From: Azospirillum formosense
GTDB lineage: Bacteria; Pseudomonadota; Alphaproteobacteria; Azospirillales; Azospirillaceae
DNA length: 64,000 nucleotides
Direction of reading: 5' to 3'
Assembly: GCF_040500525.1 (NCBI RefSeq)
Contig: NZ_CP159404.1
Location: 749,370 to 813,369, forward strand
The notes under the pieces are model-generated. The model was not told the DNA's origin. It worked only from the letters and a program-made list of their open reading frames with translations, and ran no database searches. A program made the position numbers and the translations under genes. Position 1 is the first letter of the stretch, and the number at the start of each line of letters is the position of its first letter. Positions 44,749 through 52,923 of this stretch are shown piece after piece.

Positions 44749-46302
44749 GTGTCGCGGCCCCCCAACATCCTGTTCATCATGGCCGACCAGATGGCGGCCC
44801 CCGCCCTGCCCTTCCACGGTCATCCGGTCGTCAAGACGCCGAACCTGTCGCGGCTGGCCGCGGACGGCGTGGTGTTCGACAACGCCTACTGCAACTACCC
44901 GCTCTGCGCGCCGTCGCGCTTCGCGCTGCTGTCGGGGCGGCTGCCCTCGGCCATCGGCGCCTTCGACAACGCGGCGGAGTTCGCCTCCTCCGTACCGACC
45001 TTCGTGCATTACGCCCGCGCCGCCGGCTACCGCACCTGCCTGTCGGGCAAGATGCATTTCGTCGGCGCCGACCAGCTCCACGGCTTCGAGGAGCGGCTGA
45101 CCACCGACGTCTATCCCGCCGATTTCGGCTGGACGCCCGATTGGGGGAACGGGGCGCTGGCCTACGACTGGTCCCATCACATGGCGAGCGTGGTCGAGGC
45201 CGGCCCCTGCCACCGCAGCCTGCAGATCGACTTCGACGAGGAGACCGCCCATCAGGCGGTGCAGAAGATCTACGATTACGGCCGCACCGCAGACGAGGCG
45301 CCCTTCCTCCTGGCGGTGTCCTTCACGCATCCGCACGACCCCTTCAACTGCCTGCCGGAACACTGGGACCTCTACGACCACGCGGCGATCGACCTGCCGT
45401 CTGTGCCGCCCATCCCCCCGGAGCGGCTCGATCCGCACAGCCGACGGCTCCATTACATGGATGGGCTGCACCGCTACGACCTGACGGATGAGCGGGTGCG
45501 CACCGCCCGCCACGCCTATTACGGCTCCATCAGCTATGTGGACGAGCTGGTCGGTCGCCTGCTGACGGCGCTGGAACGCGCCGGGCTGGCCCAGGACACC
45601 ATCGTCGTCTTCACCGGCGACCATGGCGAGATGCTGGGCGAGCGGGGCATGTGGTACAAGATGACCTTCTTCGAATGGTCGTCCCGCGTGCCGCTGCTCG
45701 TCCACGCTCCGGGACGCTGGGCACCGCGCCGGGTGTCGGCCCCGGTGTCGCACGTCGATCTGTTCCCCACCATCCTCGACCTGCTGGACGGCCGGGCGCC
45801 GCTGCCGGTCGACCCGTTCGACGGCGAAAGCCTGCTGCCCCTGCTCGCCGGTTCGGCGCGCGGCGCCGGCCGCACCATCTTCGCGGAGTATCTGGGGGAG
45901 GGAACGCTGAACCCCGCCTTCATGGTGCGGCGCGGCCGCTACAAATACATCGCCTGCGACGGCGACCCGCCGCAGCTCTACGATCTGGAGGCCGACCCGA
46001 AGGAGCTGGTCAACCGCGCTGGCGCGCGCGATCTCGCCGCCATCGAGGCCGATCTGTCCGCATCCGTCGCGCGGCGCTGGAACGCGCCGGCCCTGCGCCG
46101 GGCGGTGATCGAGAGTCAGAACCGGCGGCTGTTCGTCCACAAGGTGCTGCTGACCGGGCGCCACACGCCGTGGGATTACCAACCCCACCGCAACGCCGCC
46201 ACCGCCTATGTCCGCAATTTCGGGGTCGCCGAGGACGCGCTGAAGGCGCTGGCCCGCCTGCCGGCAGTGGAACCGGTGCCGCCCGACCGTCCCGACGCCT
46301 GA
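44749..46302 (+). CDS. betC: Choline-sulfatase (type I sulfatase)
   Basis: A 517-residue sulfatase that hydrolyses choline-O-sulfate to choline and sulfate. The sulfatase signature is at residues 53-57 (CAPSR), where C53 should become formylglycine. Metal-site residues are in FIMADQ and TGDHGEMLGERGMW. The blocks DNAAEFASSVPTF, SGKMHFVGADQLHGFEERL and TDVYPADFGWTPDWG are near-diagnostic of BetC rather than arylsulfatases. A GTG start follows GGAG. No betA, betB or betI genes are near, and it lies between tauC and tauD, so here its role is probably sulfur supply, with choline as by-product. No signal peptide is visible. Confidence 0.94.
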   Translation: MSRPPNILFIMADQMAAPALPFHGHPVVKTPNLSRLAADGVVFDNAYCNYPLCAPSRFALLSGRLPSAIGAFDNAAEFASSVPTFVHYARAAGYRTCLSGKMHFVGADQLHGFEERLTTDVYPADFGWTPDWGNGALAYDWSHHMASVVEAGPCHRSLQIDFDEETAHQAVQKIYDYGRTADEAPFLLAVSFTHPHDPFNCLPEHWDLYDHAAIDLPSVPPIPPERLDPHSRRLHYMDGLHRYDLTDERVRTARHAYYGSISYVDELVGRLLTALERAGLAQDTIVVFTGDHGEMLGERGMWYKMTFFEWSSRVPLLVHAPGRWAPRRVSAPVSHVDLFPTILDLLDGRAPLPVDPFDGESLLPLLAGSARGAGRTIFAEYLGEGTLNPAFMVRRGRYKYIACDGDPPQLYDLEADPKELVNRAGARDLAAIEADLSASVARRWNAPALRRAVIESQNRRLFVHKVLLTGRHTPWDYQPHRNAATAYVRNFGVAEDALKALARLPAVEPVPPDRPDA

Positions 46303-46332
46303 CCTATCCCATCCGTGACCGGAGGAACCGCC

Positions 46333-47190
46333 ATGCCCGACATTGCTCTGCCCAGCCTGTCCATCACCCCCGTCAGCCCAGCCATCGGCGCGCGGGTTGA
46401 GGGGCTGGACCTCACCCACCCGCTGAGCGACGCGGAGGCCGCCGCGCTGGAGCGCGCGCTGGTCGCCCACCAGGTGCTGTTCTTCGAGAACCAACCCCTG
46501 ACGCCCGCGGCCCAGCGCGCCTTCGCCGCCCGCTTCGGCAGCCTGCACGTCCATCCCGTCTATCCCAACGTGCCCGAACAGCCGGAGATCATGGTGCTCG
46601 ACACCGGTCCGCACAACGTGACGGACAACGACGTCTGGCACACCGACGTGACCTGCATCGAGACGCCGCCGGCCATCGTGGCGCTGTCGGGCAAGCGGAT
46701 CCCGCCCAGCGGCGGCGACACCGTGTGGGCCAGCAACATCGCCGCCTACAACGGCCTGTCGGAGCCGCTGCGCCGTCTGCTCGACCCGCTGACCGCGCTG
46801 CACGACTTCACCAAATCCTTCCCCGAATGGCGGCACAGCGGCGACCCGGAGACGCACGCGCGCTGGCGCGCGGCCCGCGACCGCCACCCGCCGGTGATCC
46901 ACCCGGTGGTCCGCGTCCATCCGGTGAGCGGCGCCAAGGCGCTGTTCGTGAACGAGAACTTCACCGCGCGCATCGTCGGGCTGAGCGACCGCGAGAGCGC
47001 CGCGATCCTCGACCTGCTGTTCAACCACATCAGCCGCCCGGAATTCACCGTGCGCTGGCGGTGGAAGGCCGACGACCTCGTGCTATGGGACAACCGCTCC
47101 ACCCAGCATTACGCGGTCAACGACTACCTGCCGCACAGCCGCCTGATGCACCGCGCCACCGTGCTGGGCGACCGGCCCGTCGGACCCTGA
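46333..47190 (+). CDS. tauD: Taurine dioxygenase-type Fe(II)/2-oxoglutarate enzyme
   Basis: A 285-residue dioxygenase. The iron triad is H103 and D105 (WHTDVTCIETPP) and H259 (NRSTQHYAVND), with the 2-oxoglutarate Arg at 274 (LMHRATVLGD). Spacing is close to E. coli TauD (H99, D101, H255, R270). It hydroxylates taurine or other sulfonates, releasing sulfite. The ATG at 46333 has GGAGG 7 nt upstream. Cotranscription with tauABC supports a true taurine or alkylsulfonate role. Confidence 0.92.
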   Translation: MPDIALPSLSITPVSPAIGARVEGLDLTHPLSDAEAAALERALVAHQVLFFENQPLTPAAQRAFAARFGSLHVHPVYPNVPEQPEIMVLDTGPHNVTDNDVWHTDVTCIETPPAIVALSGKRIPPSGGDTVWASNIAAYNGLSEPLRRLLDPLTALHDFTKSFPEWRHSGDPETHARWRAARDRHPPVIHPVVRVHPVSGAKALFVNENFTARIVGLSDRESAAILDLLFNHISRPEFTVRWRWKADDLVLWDNRSTQHYAVNDYLPHSRLMHRATVLGDRPVGP

Positions 47191-47236
47191 GCAAACATTT
47201 CATAACACCATCAAATCCCTGGGGAGACTTTCGACC

Positions 47237-48223
47237 GTGACGAGCCTGTTCCAGCGCCGCGCCGTGCTCGGCGCCCTGTTCGCCGCCGCCCTGTCCAGCC
47301 TTCTGCCGGGCGCCGCCCGCGCCGCCGACAGGGTGACGGAAATCCGCCTCGACCACGCCTACTACAACCCGGTCAGCCTCGTGCTGAAGGAAAAGGGCTG
47401 GCTGGAGGAGGAGCTGAAGAAGGACGGGATCGCCGTTCGCTGGGTGCTCAGCCTCGGCTCCAACAAGGCCTTGGAGTTCCTCAACGCCGGCAGCCTGGAT
47501 TTCGGCTCGACCGCCGGAGCGGCGGCGCTGATCGCGCGGATCAACGGCAATCCCATCAAATCGGTCTACGTCTATTCCAAGCCGGAATGGACCGCCCTGG
47601 TCACCGGCCCGGACAGCGCCATCACGAAGGTCGAGGACCTGAAGGGCAAGCGCGTCGCCGTCACCCGCGGCACCGACCCGCACATCTTCCTGGTCCGCAC
47701 GCTCGCCCAGCACAAGCTGACCGACAAGGACATCAAGCTGGTCCTGCTGCAGCACCAGGACGGCCGGCTGGCGCTGGAGAAGGGCGACGTGGACGCCTGG
47801 GCCGGGCTCGACCCGCTGATGGCCCAGGCGGAGATCGACAACGGCGCCAAGCTGTTCCACCGCAACGCCGCCGCCAACACATGGGGCGTCCTGAACGTGC
47901 GGGAGGAGTTCGCCAAGCAGCAGCCGGAACTGGTCGCCCGCGTGCTGCGCGCCTACGAGAGGGCCCGCGCCCACGCGCTCGCCAACCCGGCGGACCTGAA
48001 GGCGACCATCGCCACCGCCGCCAAGCTGTCGGAACCGGTTGCCGCGCGCCAGCTGGAGCGCACCGACCTCAGCCACGGCGCCATCGGCGCGGAGCAGGCC
48101 GACACGGTCCTCCAGGCCGGCCTTGCCCTTCAGGAAAGCGGCGTTCTGGGCGCTGACGTGGACGTGAAGGGAGCCGTCGCGGCGCTGATCGACCCGTCCT
48201 TCTCCAAGGCGCTGAGCCAGTAA
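47237..48223 (+). CDS. ssuA: Aliphatic sulfonate ABC transporter substrate-binding protein
   Basis: A 328-residue periplasmic receptor with a Tat-like or Sec signal (QRRAVLGALFAAALSSLLPGAARA). The mature region follows SsuA: LDHAYYNPVSLVLKEKGWLEEEL, SLGSNKALEFLNAGSLDFGSTAGAAALIARINGNPIKSVYVYSKPEW and GKRVAVTRGTDPHIFLVRTLAQ. A GTG start follows GGGGAG. It is the third sulfonate-type receptor in the window and belongs with the ssuC and ssuB genes that follow. Confidence 0.9.
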   Translation: MTSLFQRRAVLGALFAAALSSLLPGAARAADRVTEIRLDHAYYNPVSLVLKEKGWLEEELKKDGIAVRWVLSLGSNKALEFLNAGSLDFGSTAGAAALIARINGNPIKSVYVYSKPEWTALVTGPDSAITKVEDLKGKRVAVTRGTDPHIFLVRTLAQHKLTDKDIKLVLLQHQDGRLALEKGDVDAWAGLDPLMAQAEIDNGAKLFHRNAAANTWGVLNVREEFAKQQPELVARVLRAYERARAHALANPADLKATIATAAKLSEPVAARQLERTDLSHGAIGAEQADTVLQAGLALQESGVLGADVDVKGAVAALIDPSFSKALSQ

Positions 48224-48235
48224 GGAGGCCGGTCC

Positions 48236-49093
48236 GTGACCGCCATCGAACCGGCGCTGGACCGGCGGGAGGCCGGGGCCGCTCCGCGGGCATCCGGGCC
48301 GGAGAGGCCCGGCACGGCGCCCCGCCGCCGTTGGCTGAACGGGCTGGCCGGCCTGATCGTCCCGCTGGCCCTGGCGTTCGGTTGGGAAATCGCCGTGACG
48401 CAGGGCTGGGGCAACGGGCGCCTGTTGCCGCCGCCCAGCCGCATCCTGTCCACCCTGTCGGGCCTGTGGCGGTCCGGCGACCTGGCCACCCATGTGACGG
48501 CGACGCTGGGCCGGGTGGGGTTGGGCTTCCTGTTCGGGGTGCTGGCGGGGACGCTGCTGGGGGCGCTCACCGGTTATCTGACCTGGGCGCGCCGCCTGCT
48601 CGACCCCACTCTGCAGGCGCTGCGATCCATCCCGTCGATCGCCTGGGTGCCGCTGTTCATCCTGTGGTTCGGCATCTTCGAGACCTCGAAGGTCATCCTG
48701 ATCGCGGTCGGCGTCTTCTTCCCGATCTATCTGGCCCTGTCCGGCGCCATCCTGGACGTGGACCGCAAGCTGGTGGAGGTGGGGCGCATCTTCCGCCTGT
48801 CCGGGCCGGCGCTGGTGTGGCGCATCCTGCTGCCGGCGGCCCTGCCCGCCTACGCGCTGGCGCTGCGGGCCGGGCTGGGACTGGGCTGGATGTTCGTGGT
48901 GGCGGCGGAGTTCATGGGAGCCAGCGAGGGGCTGGGCTTCCTGCTGACCGACGGGCAGATGACCGGCCAGCCGGCGACCATCCTCGCCTCCATCGTCGCC
49001 TTCGCGGTGCTGGGCAAGCTGACCGACGGGCTGCTGGCCGCCCTGTCCCGCCCGCTCCTGCGCTGGCAGGATTCCTTCAAACCGGAGGGTTGA
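48236..49093 (+). CDS. ssuC: Aliphatic sulfonate ABC transporter permease
   Basis: A 285-residue membrane protein. Conserved SsuC blocks include NGRLLPPPSRILSTL, LDPTLQALRSIPSIAWVPLFILWFGIFETSKVILIAVGVFFPIYL and GLGLGWMFVVAAEFMGASEGLGFLL. A GTG start has GGAGG 7 nt upstream, 12 bp after ssuA. The gene order ssuA-ssuC-ssuB is common in alphaproteobacteria. No SsuD monooxygenase is present here, so TauD or enzymes elsewhere must release sulfite. Confidence 0.93.
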   Translation: MTAIEPALDRREAGAAPRASGPERPGTAPRRRWLNGLAGLIVPLALAFGWEIAVTQGWGNGRLLPPPSRILSTLSGLWRSGDLATHVTATLGRVGLGFLFGVLAGTLLGALTGYLTWARRLLDPTLQALRSIPSIAWVPLFILWFGIFETSKVILIAVGVFFPIYLALSGAILDVDRKLVEVGRIFRLSGPALVWRILLPAALPAYALALRAGLGLGWMFVVAAEFMGASEGLGFLLTDGQMTGQPATILASIVAFAVLGKLTDGLLAALSRPLLRWQDSFKPEG

Positions 49094-49097
49094 GCCG

Positions 49098-49871
49098 ATG
49101 CTGCGCATCGATGGGCTGGGCAAGCGCTACCCCAACGGCCATCTGGCGCTGGAGGGAATCGGACTGGAGGTGGCGCCGGGGGAAATCCTCGGCGTCGTCG
49201 GCGGCTCCGGCTGCGGCAAGAGCACGCTGTTGCGCCTGATCGCCGGTCTGGAGACGCCGACCGCCGGGGAGGTCGTGCTGAACGGCCGTCCGGTGCGCGG
49301 CCCACGCGACGAGATCGGTTTCGTCTTCCAGGAACCGCGGCTGATGCCCTGGCTGCGCATCCGCGACAACGTCGCCTTCGGCATCCGCCATCTGCCGAAG
49401 GCGGAACGCGAGGCCCGCACGGTGCAGGCGCTGGCGCGCGTCGGTCTCGCCGACTTCGCCGGGGCGTGGCCGCGGGAGCTGTCCGGCGGCATGGCCCAGC
49501 GCGCCGCGCTGGCGCGGGCGCTGGTCGGGCGGCCCTCGGTCCTGCTGCTCGACGAGCCCTTCTCGGCGCTGGACGCCCTGACCCGCTACGACCTGCAGGA
49601 CCATCTGCTGAGCCTGTGGGCCTACGAACGCCCGACGCTGATCCTGGTCACCCACGACATCGAGGAGGCGCTTGTCCTGGCCGACCGCGTCGTGGTGATG
49701 CTGCCCCGCCCGGGCCGCGTCCTGACCATCGCGACGCCGCCGTTGCCGCGTCCGCGCGATCGCGCCGATCCGTTGTTCGAGGTTTGGAAGCACCGGCTGC
49801 TCGCCGACCTCAGCCGCGCGTTCCGCCATCGCATCAGCGGCGAGGAGGCGTTTCCCGCCGCCGCCATCTGA
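49098..49871 (+). CDS. ssuB: Aliphatic sulfonate ABC transporter ATPase
   Basis: A 257-residue ABC ATPase with Walker A GGSGCGKST, Q-loop FVFQEPRLMPWLRIRDNVAFGI, signature LSGGMAQR, Walker B VLLLDEPFSALD and switch LVTHDIEEALVLADR. The EPRLMPW Q-loop and GGMAQRAALARAL block are characteristic of SsuB. It begins 4 bp after the ssuC stop and is the last gene of the operon. No terminator hairpin with a T-run is obvious downstream. Confidence 0.94.
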   Translation: MLRIDGLGKRYPNGHLALEGIGLEVAPGEILGVVGGSGCGKSTLLRLIAGLETPTAGEVVLNGRPVRGPRDEIGFVFQEPRLMPWLRIRDNVAFGIRHLPKAEREARTVQALARVGLADFAGAWPRELSGGMAQRAALARALVGRPSVLLLDEPFSALDALTRYDLQDHLLSLWAYERPTLILVTHDIEEALVLADRVVVMLPRPGRVLTIATPPLPRPRDRADPLFEVWKHRLLADLSRAFRHRISGEEAFPAAAI

Positions 49872-50487
49872 CCGCCACCTGACCGCTGTTGGCCGCTGTT
49901 GGCCGCAAGTCCTACCGATGCGGAGAGCCCTTGGCGCGCTGATCCCTGCCAGGGGCGGGCCATGATGCACGTCGAAGGAAGGCAAGGCAGGCGTTGAACT
50001 GGACCATCCTGCTCAATGGAGCGCCACGCGGGCCGGGCGGGCTTCGCTTTGGCGCGCGAGGCGCCTTGAAGGACGGATGAGGCGACCGGGCCGGGTTGCC
50101 GATGGATCAGCCGCCAGGGGCAAAGGACGGAGCCTCCGACGAGGACGAGCGCCCAGCGGCGTCGCCGTCATCAGGCCCAACGCCATTTCGCCGAAGGAAG
50201 CCGTCGCAAAGTTTTTTAAAACTGACATCTGTATTTTAAAACATGGATAAAAACTTCCCTCATGGAGCGGTTTTATTCAAAATCTGTCAAGACGCGACGT
50301 ATTTCTGTGAATTATTTCTTTGCGGAGTGCGCACACCGGGCCGGTGACAGCCGGGCTCGCCCGCTCCGCCGCCCCTCTCCCCTTGGCCTCGCGGTGAATG
50401 CGTGTTTGAAACGCGGACGCCGTGATTTTCTTCTGGTGCGCAGCCTCGAAATCGCCTACAAGCGGCTTCCCGCTGCAAGGCGGCGAC
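49872..50487. other. Intergenic region between ssuB and tRNA-Trp
   Basis: About 615 bases with no supported gene. Near the left end is a short direct repeat (CCGCTGTTGG, about 49884-49904). Bases 50200-50340 are AT-rich and contain two copies of TTTTAAAAC (50214-50222 and 50234-50242) exactly 20 bp apart, which may be an operator or the tRNA promoter region. The part from 50340 to 50487 shows no clear signal. Confidence 0.4.
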
Positions 50488-50563
50488 AGGAGTGTAGCTC
50501 AATTGGTAGAGCACCGGTCTCCAAAACCGGGGGTTGGGGGTTCGAGCCCCTCCACTCCTGCCA
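50488..50563 (+). tRNA. tRNA-Trp (anticodon CCA)
   Basis: A complete cloverleaf: acceptor AGGAGTG pairs with CACTCCT (50553-50559); D-stem GCTC/GAGC; anticodon stem CCGGT/ACCGG with loop CTCCAAA, giving anticodon CCA; 5-base variable loop; T-arm GGGGG-TTCGAGC-CCCTC with one G-T pair; discriminator G and encoded CCA at 50561-50563. The usual bacterial neighbours of tRNA-Trp (secE, nusG) are not nearby, so this is a stand-alone copy. Confidence 0.96.
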
Positions 50564-50951
50564 TTCGACGCCGTGTTCGAATGGCTCCGCGCAGGGCAGC
50601 GCGCCCCTCCTGAATTGTGAAGATCCGGAAACAGTCTTGGCCGCCAGGGTCGAAGATTCTGTTTTCTTGGTTAATAGATCCTCACACCTGTTCTTCCAAA
50701 CGGTCTGATGCCACGCGGCGTTACTAGCCGCCATCCCGCCCTTCGATGCCAACCGACAGAACCGATGCGCCCGGATGCGGGCGTATAGCCATGCCGTGAT
50801 TATCAGGACATAGTGAGGTTGTGGTCATATAGGCCGTTTTTTATATAAGGTCGCACGAAATACATAGGTATTTCGAAAAAAAGTATATCCAGTTCGTTCA
50901 CACGTAGAACTTGGCGAGCGTCCCTTGAGCAAAACGCGCAAGGGACGTGAT
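50564..50951. promoter_or_regulatory. AT-rich region upstream of the sigma-factor gene
   Basis: About 390 bases between tRNA-Trp and the sigma-factor gene. The stretch 50800-50900 is AT-rich with TTTTTTATATAAGG (50837-50850), a possible promoter core. Immediately downstream is a perfect 8-bp dyad (separate entry). AAGGGA sits 8 nt before the ATG at 50952. No gene is visible in between. Confidence 0.5.
50856..50875. promoter_or_regulatory. Dyad CGAAATAC-ATAG-GTATTTCG upstream of the sigma factor
   Basis: A perfect 8-bp inverted repeat with a 4-base centre, next to an A-run (50876-50882). It is about 80 bases before the sigma-factor start and right after the AT-rich core, an operator-like position. 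It could also be a leader hairpin. Confidence 0.42.
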
Positions 50952-51767
50952 ATGCAGCAAAGAGCGCAACCTTTGGGGGATATCCCCACCGGAACGGCGT
51001 CGGATCGTCGGCGGGAAACGAAACGCCCCTGGCCTTCCCTGTCCATGGCTGGATCGCCGCGACTCCTCTCCCGCAGCGGGGACGACCTCCACCAGCTGGA
51101 CGATTCCGGCCTTCTGGAACGCATCGCGACCGGGGACCAGACCGCCTTCTGGGTCTTCTGGTGCCGCCATCACACCGACCTGTTTTGGACATACCATCGG
51201 TTGTGCAAAGGAAACAGGCAGGAGATTCACGACTGCCTGAGCGGGCTCTGCATCAACCTGTATGAATCCCTGCCCCTTTACGCGCGCTCCATCATCAAGG
51301 CGCGCACCTGGCTGCGGCGCACCGCCATCAACCATTTCATCGACCGGCACCGCGCCCACCAGCGCCATCCCGTCCTGGTCGGCTCCCTCATCGAGATCGC
51401 CTCCATCGCCGACGTTTCCAGCGGACGGGACGCCATGGACCCGGAGCGCACCAACGCCGACCGCGCGCTGCTCGCCAAGGTCCTGGAATCGCTCGACGGC
51501 ATCCGGGACGAGCGGATGCGGCAGGCCGCCCGCATGCGCTTCATCGAGGAGCAGCCCTACGCGGACATCGCGGCGGAGCTGTCGATCTCCGAAGAGCTGG
51601 CCCGCAAATGGATCCAGCAGATCCGCAGCTACCTGCGCAGCGCGGTTCCCGATCACCGCGACCTACTGGCGAAACCGCCGCCCGACACCCCCCAGGCGCG
51701 GCGCGCCACCAAGCACGGCGTTCTGACCAGAACGCGTCCCCCCAAGACGATGAAGCCGGCGCCGTGA
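50952..51767 (+). CDS. Sigma-70-family (ECF-like) RNA polymerase sigma factor
   Basis: A 271-residue protein. Region 2 is visible as AFWVFWCRHHTDLFWTYHRLC...LYESLPLYARSIIKARTWLRRTAINHFIDRHRAH; region 4 as LLAKVLESLDGIRDERMRQAARMRFIEEQPYADIAAELSISEELARKWIQQIRSYLR, with the HTH in the second half. An N-terminal extension of about 60 residues and a basic, Pro-rich C-terminal tail make it longer than usual ECF factors. No anti-sigma gene is adjacent. It precedes the patatin operon by 91 bp on the same strand and may direct its transcription. The ATG at 50952 (AAGGGA site) was preferred over a TTG at 50925. Confidence 0.8.
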   Translation: MQQRAQPLGDIPTGTASDRRRETKRPWPSLSMAGSPRLLSRSGDDLHQLDDSGLLERIATGDQTAFWVFWCRHHTDLFWTYHRLCKGNRQEIHDCLSGLCINLYESLPLYARSIIKARTWLRRTAINHFIDRHRAHQRHPVLVGSLIEIASIADVSSGRDAMDPERTNADRALLAKVLESLDGIRDERMRQAARMRFIEEQPYADIAAELSISEELARKWIQQIRSYLRSAVPDHRDLLAKPPPDTPQARRATKHGVLTRTRPPKTMKPAP

Positions 51768-51858
51768 GCCGCCGCGCCGCACGCCCAAGCGCGGCCGATC
51801 CCACGACCATTCCCAAGCCTGGCGACCGCCGTCAGGACGCCAACGACCGGAGCCATCC

Positions 51859-52923
51859 ATGCCCGACCAGACCATGCCCGCCCCCGCCGTCCAACCCGCC
51901 GACCGCAAGGGCGCCAAGCCGATCAACCTCGCGCTCCAAGGGGGCGGCGCCCACGGCTCCTTCACCTGGGGCGTGCTCGACCGCATCCTGGAGGATGGGC
52001 GCCTGAGCATCGACGGCATCGTCGGCACCAGCGCCGGCGCCATGAACTGCGCCGTCACCGCCTATGGCCTGACCATCGGGGGTCGCGAGGGCGCGCGGAG
52101 CAAGCTGCGCGAATTCTGGCGCCGCATCTCCGACGAGGCGAAGAAGGGGCCGCTCCAGCCGACCCCGCTCGACAAGATGTTCAGCAAGGGGAACATGGAC
52201 TTCTCCCCGCTCTGGCAGATGTTCGACGCGCTGTCGCGCATGATGTCGCCGTACGAGCTGAACCCGATGAACATGAACCCGCTGCGCGACGTGCTGTCGG
52301 ACGTGGTGGATTTCAAGCGGCTGCGCAAGGCGCCGGCCTGCAAGACCTTCATCGCGGCGACCGACGTCTGCGCCGGCCGGCTGAAGGTGTTCGGCCCGAA
52401 GGACATCTCGGTGGAGGCGGTGCTCGCCTCGGCCTGCCTGCCCTTCCTGTTCCAGGCGGTGCAGGTCGGCAACGCCTTCTACTGGGACGGCGGCTATTCC
52501 GGCAACCCGCCGCTGTTCCCGCTGATCGATCAGTGCGACAGCCGCGACATCCTGGTCGTCCAGATCAACCCGGTCCGCGTGCCGGTGCCGCCGCGCACCG
52601 CCCGCGAGATCATGGACCGCGTCAACACCCTCAGCTTCAACTCCAGCATGATGCGCGAGCTGCGCGTCGTCGACTTCGTCTCCAAGCTGATCGACTCGGG
52701 CGAGCTGAGTCCGGACAAGCACAAGAAGATGCACATCCACACCATCGACGCCGAAGAGGTGGTGGAGAAACTGGGCGTCACGAGCAAGCTGAACGCCGAC
52801 TGGGACTTCCTGATGTACATGTTCGAAACGGGCCGCCACAAGGCCGAGGAGTTCCTGGACCAGCACTTCGACAAGATCGGCCGGGAATCCTCGACCGACA
52901 TCAGCGCGAAGTTCCTTGCATGA
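51859..52923 (+). CDS. Patatin-like phospholipase
   Basis: A 354-residue cytoplasmic lipid hydrolase. The oxyanion loop GGGAHG is at residues 28-33, the nucleophile S58 in GTSAG (56-60), and the catalytic Asp D210 in WDGGYSGN. This Ser-Asp dyad is complete, so the protein should be active. Blocks such as SACLPFLFQAVQVGNAFYWDGG and ILVVQINPVRVP are standard for bacterial patatins acting on phospholipid or lysophospholipid acyl esters. No signal peptide. CGGAG is 7 nt before the ATG. Its stop overlaps the next start by ATGA. It is the first gene of the cyclase-receptor operon. Confidence 0.92.
   Translation: MPDQTMPAPAVQPADRKGAKPINLALQGGGAHGSFTWGVLDRILEDGRLSIDGIVGTSAGAMNCAVTAYGLTIGGREGARSKLREFWRRISDEAKKGPLQPTPLDKMFSKGNMDFSPLWQMFDALSRMMSPYELNPMNMNPLRDVLSDVVDFKRLRKAPACKTFIAATDVCAGRLKVFGPKDISVEAVLASACLPFLFQAVQVGNAFYWDGGYSGNPPLFPLIDQCDSRDILVVQINPVRVPVPPRTAREIMDRVNTLSFNSSMMRELRVVDFVSKLIDSGELSPDKHKKMHIHTIDAEEVVEKLGVTSKLNADWDFLMYMFETGRHKAEEFLDQHFDKIGRESSTDISAKFLA

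Noticed and set aside
50262..50708. A 148-residue frame running through the tRNA-Trp gene
   Set aside because: It contains the tRNA in frame and has no ribosome site or recognisable domain.
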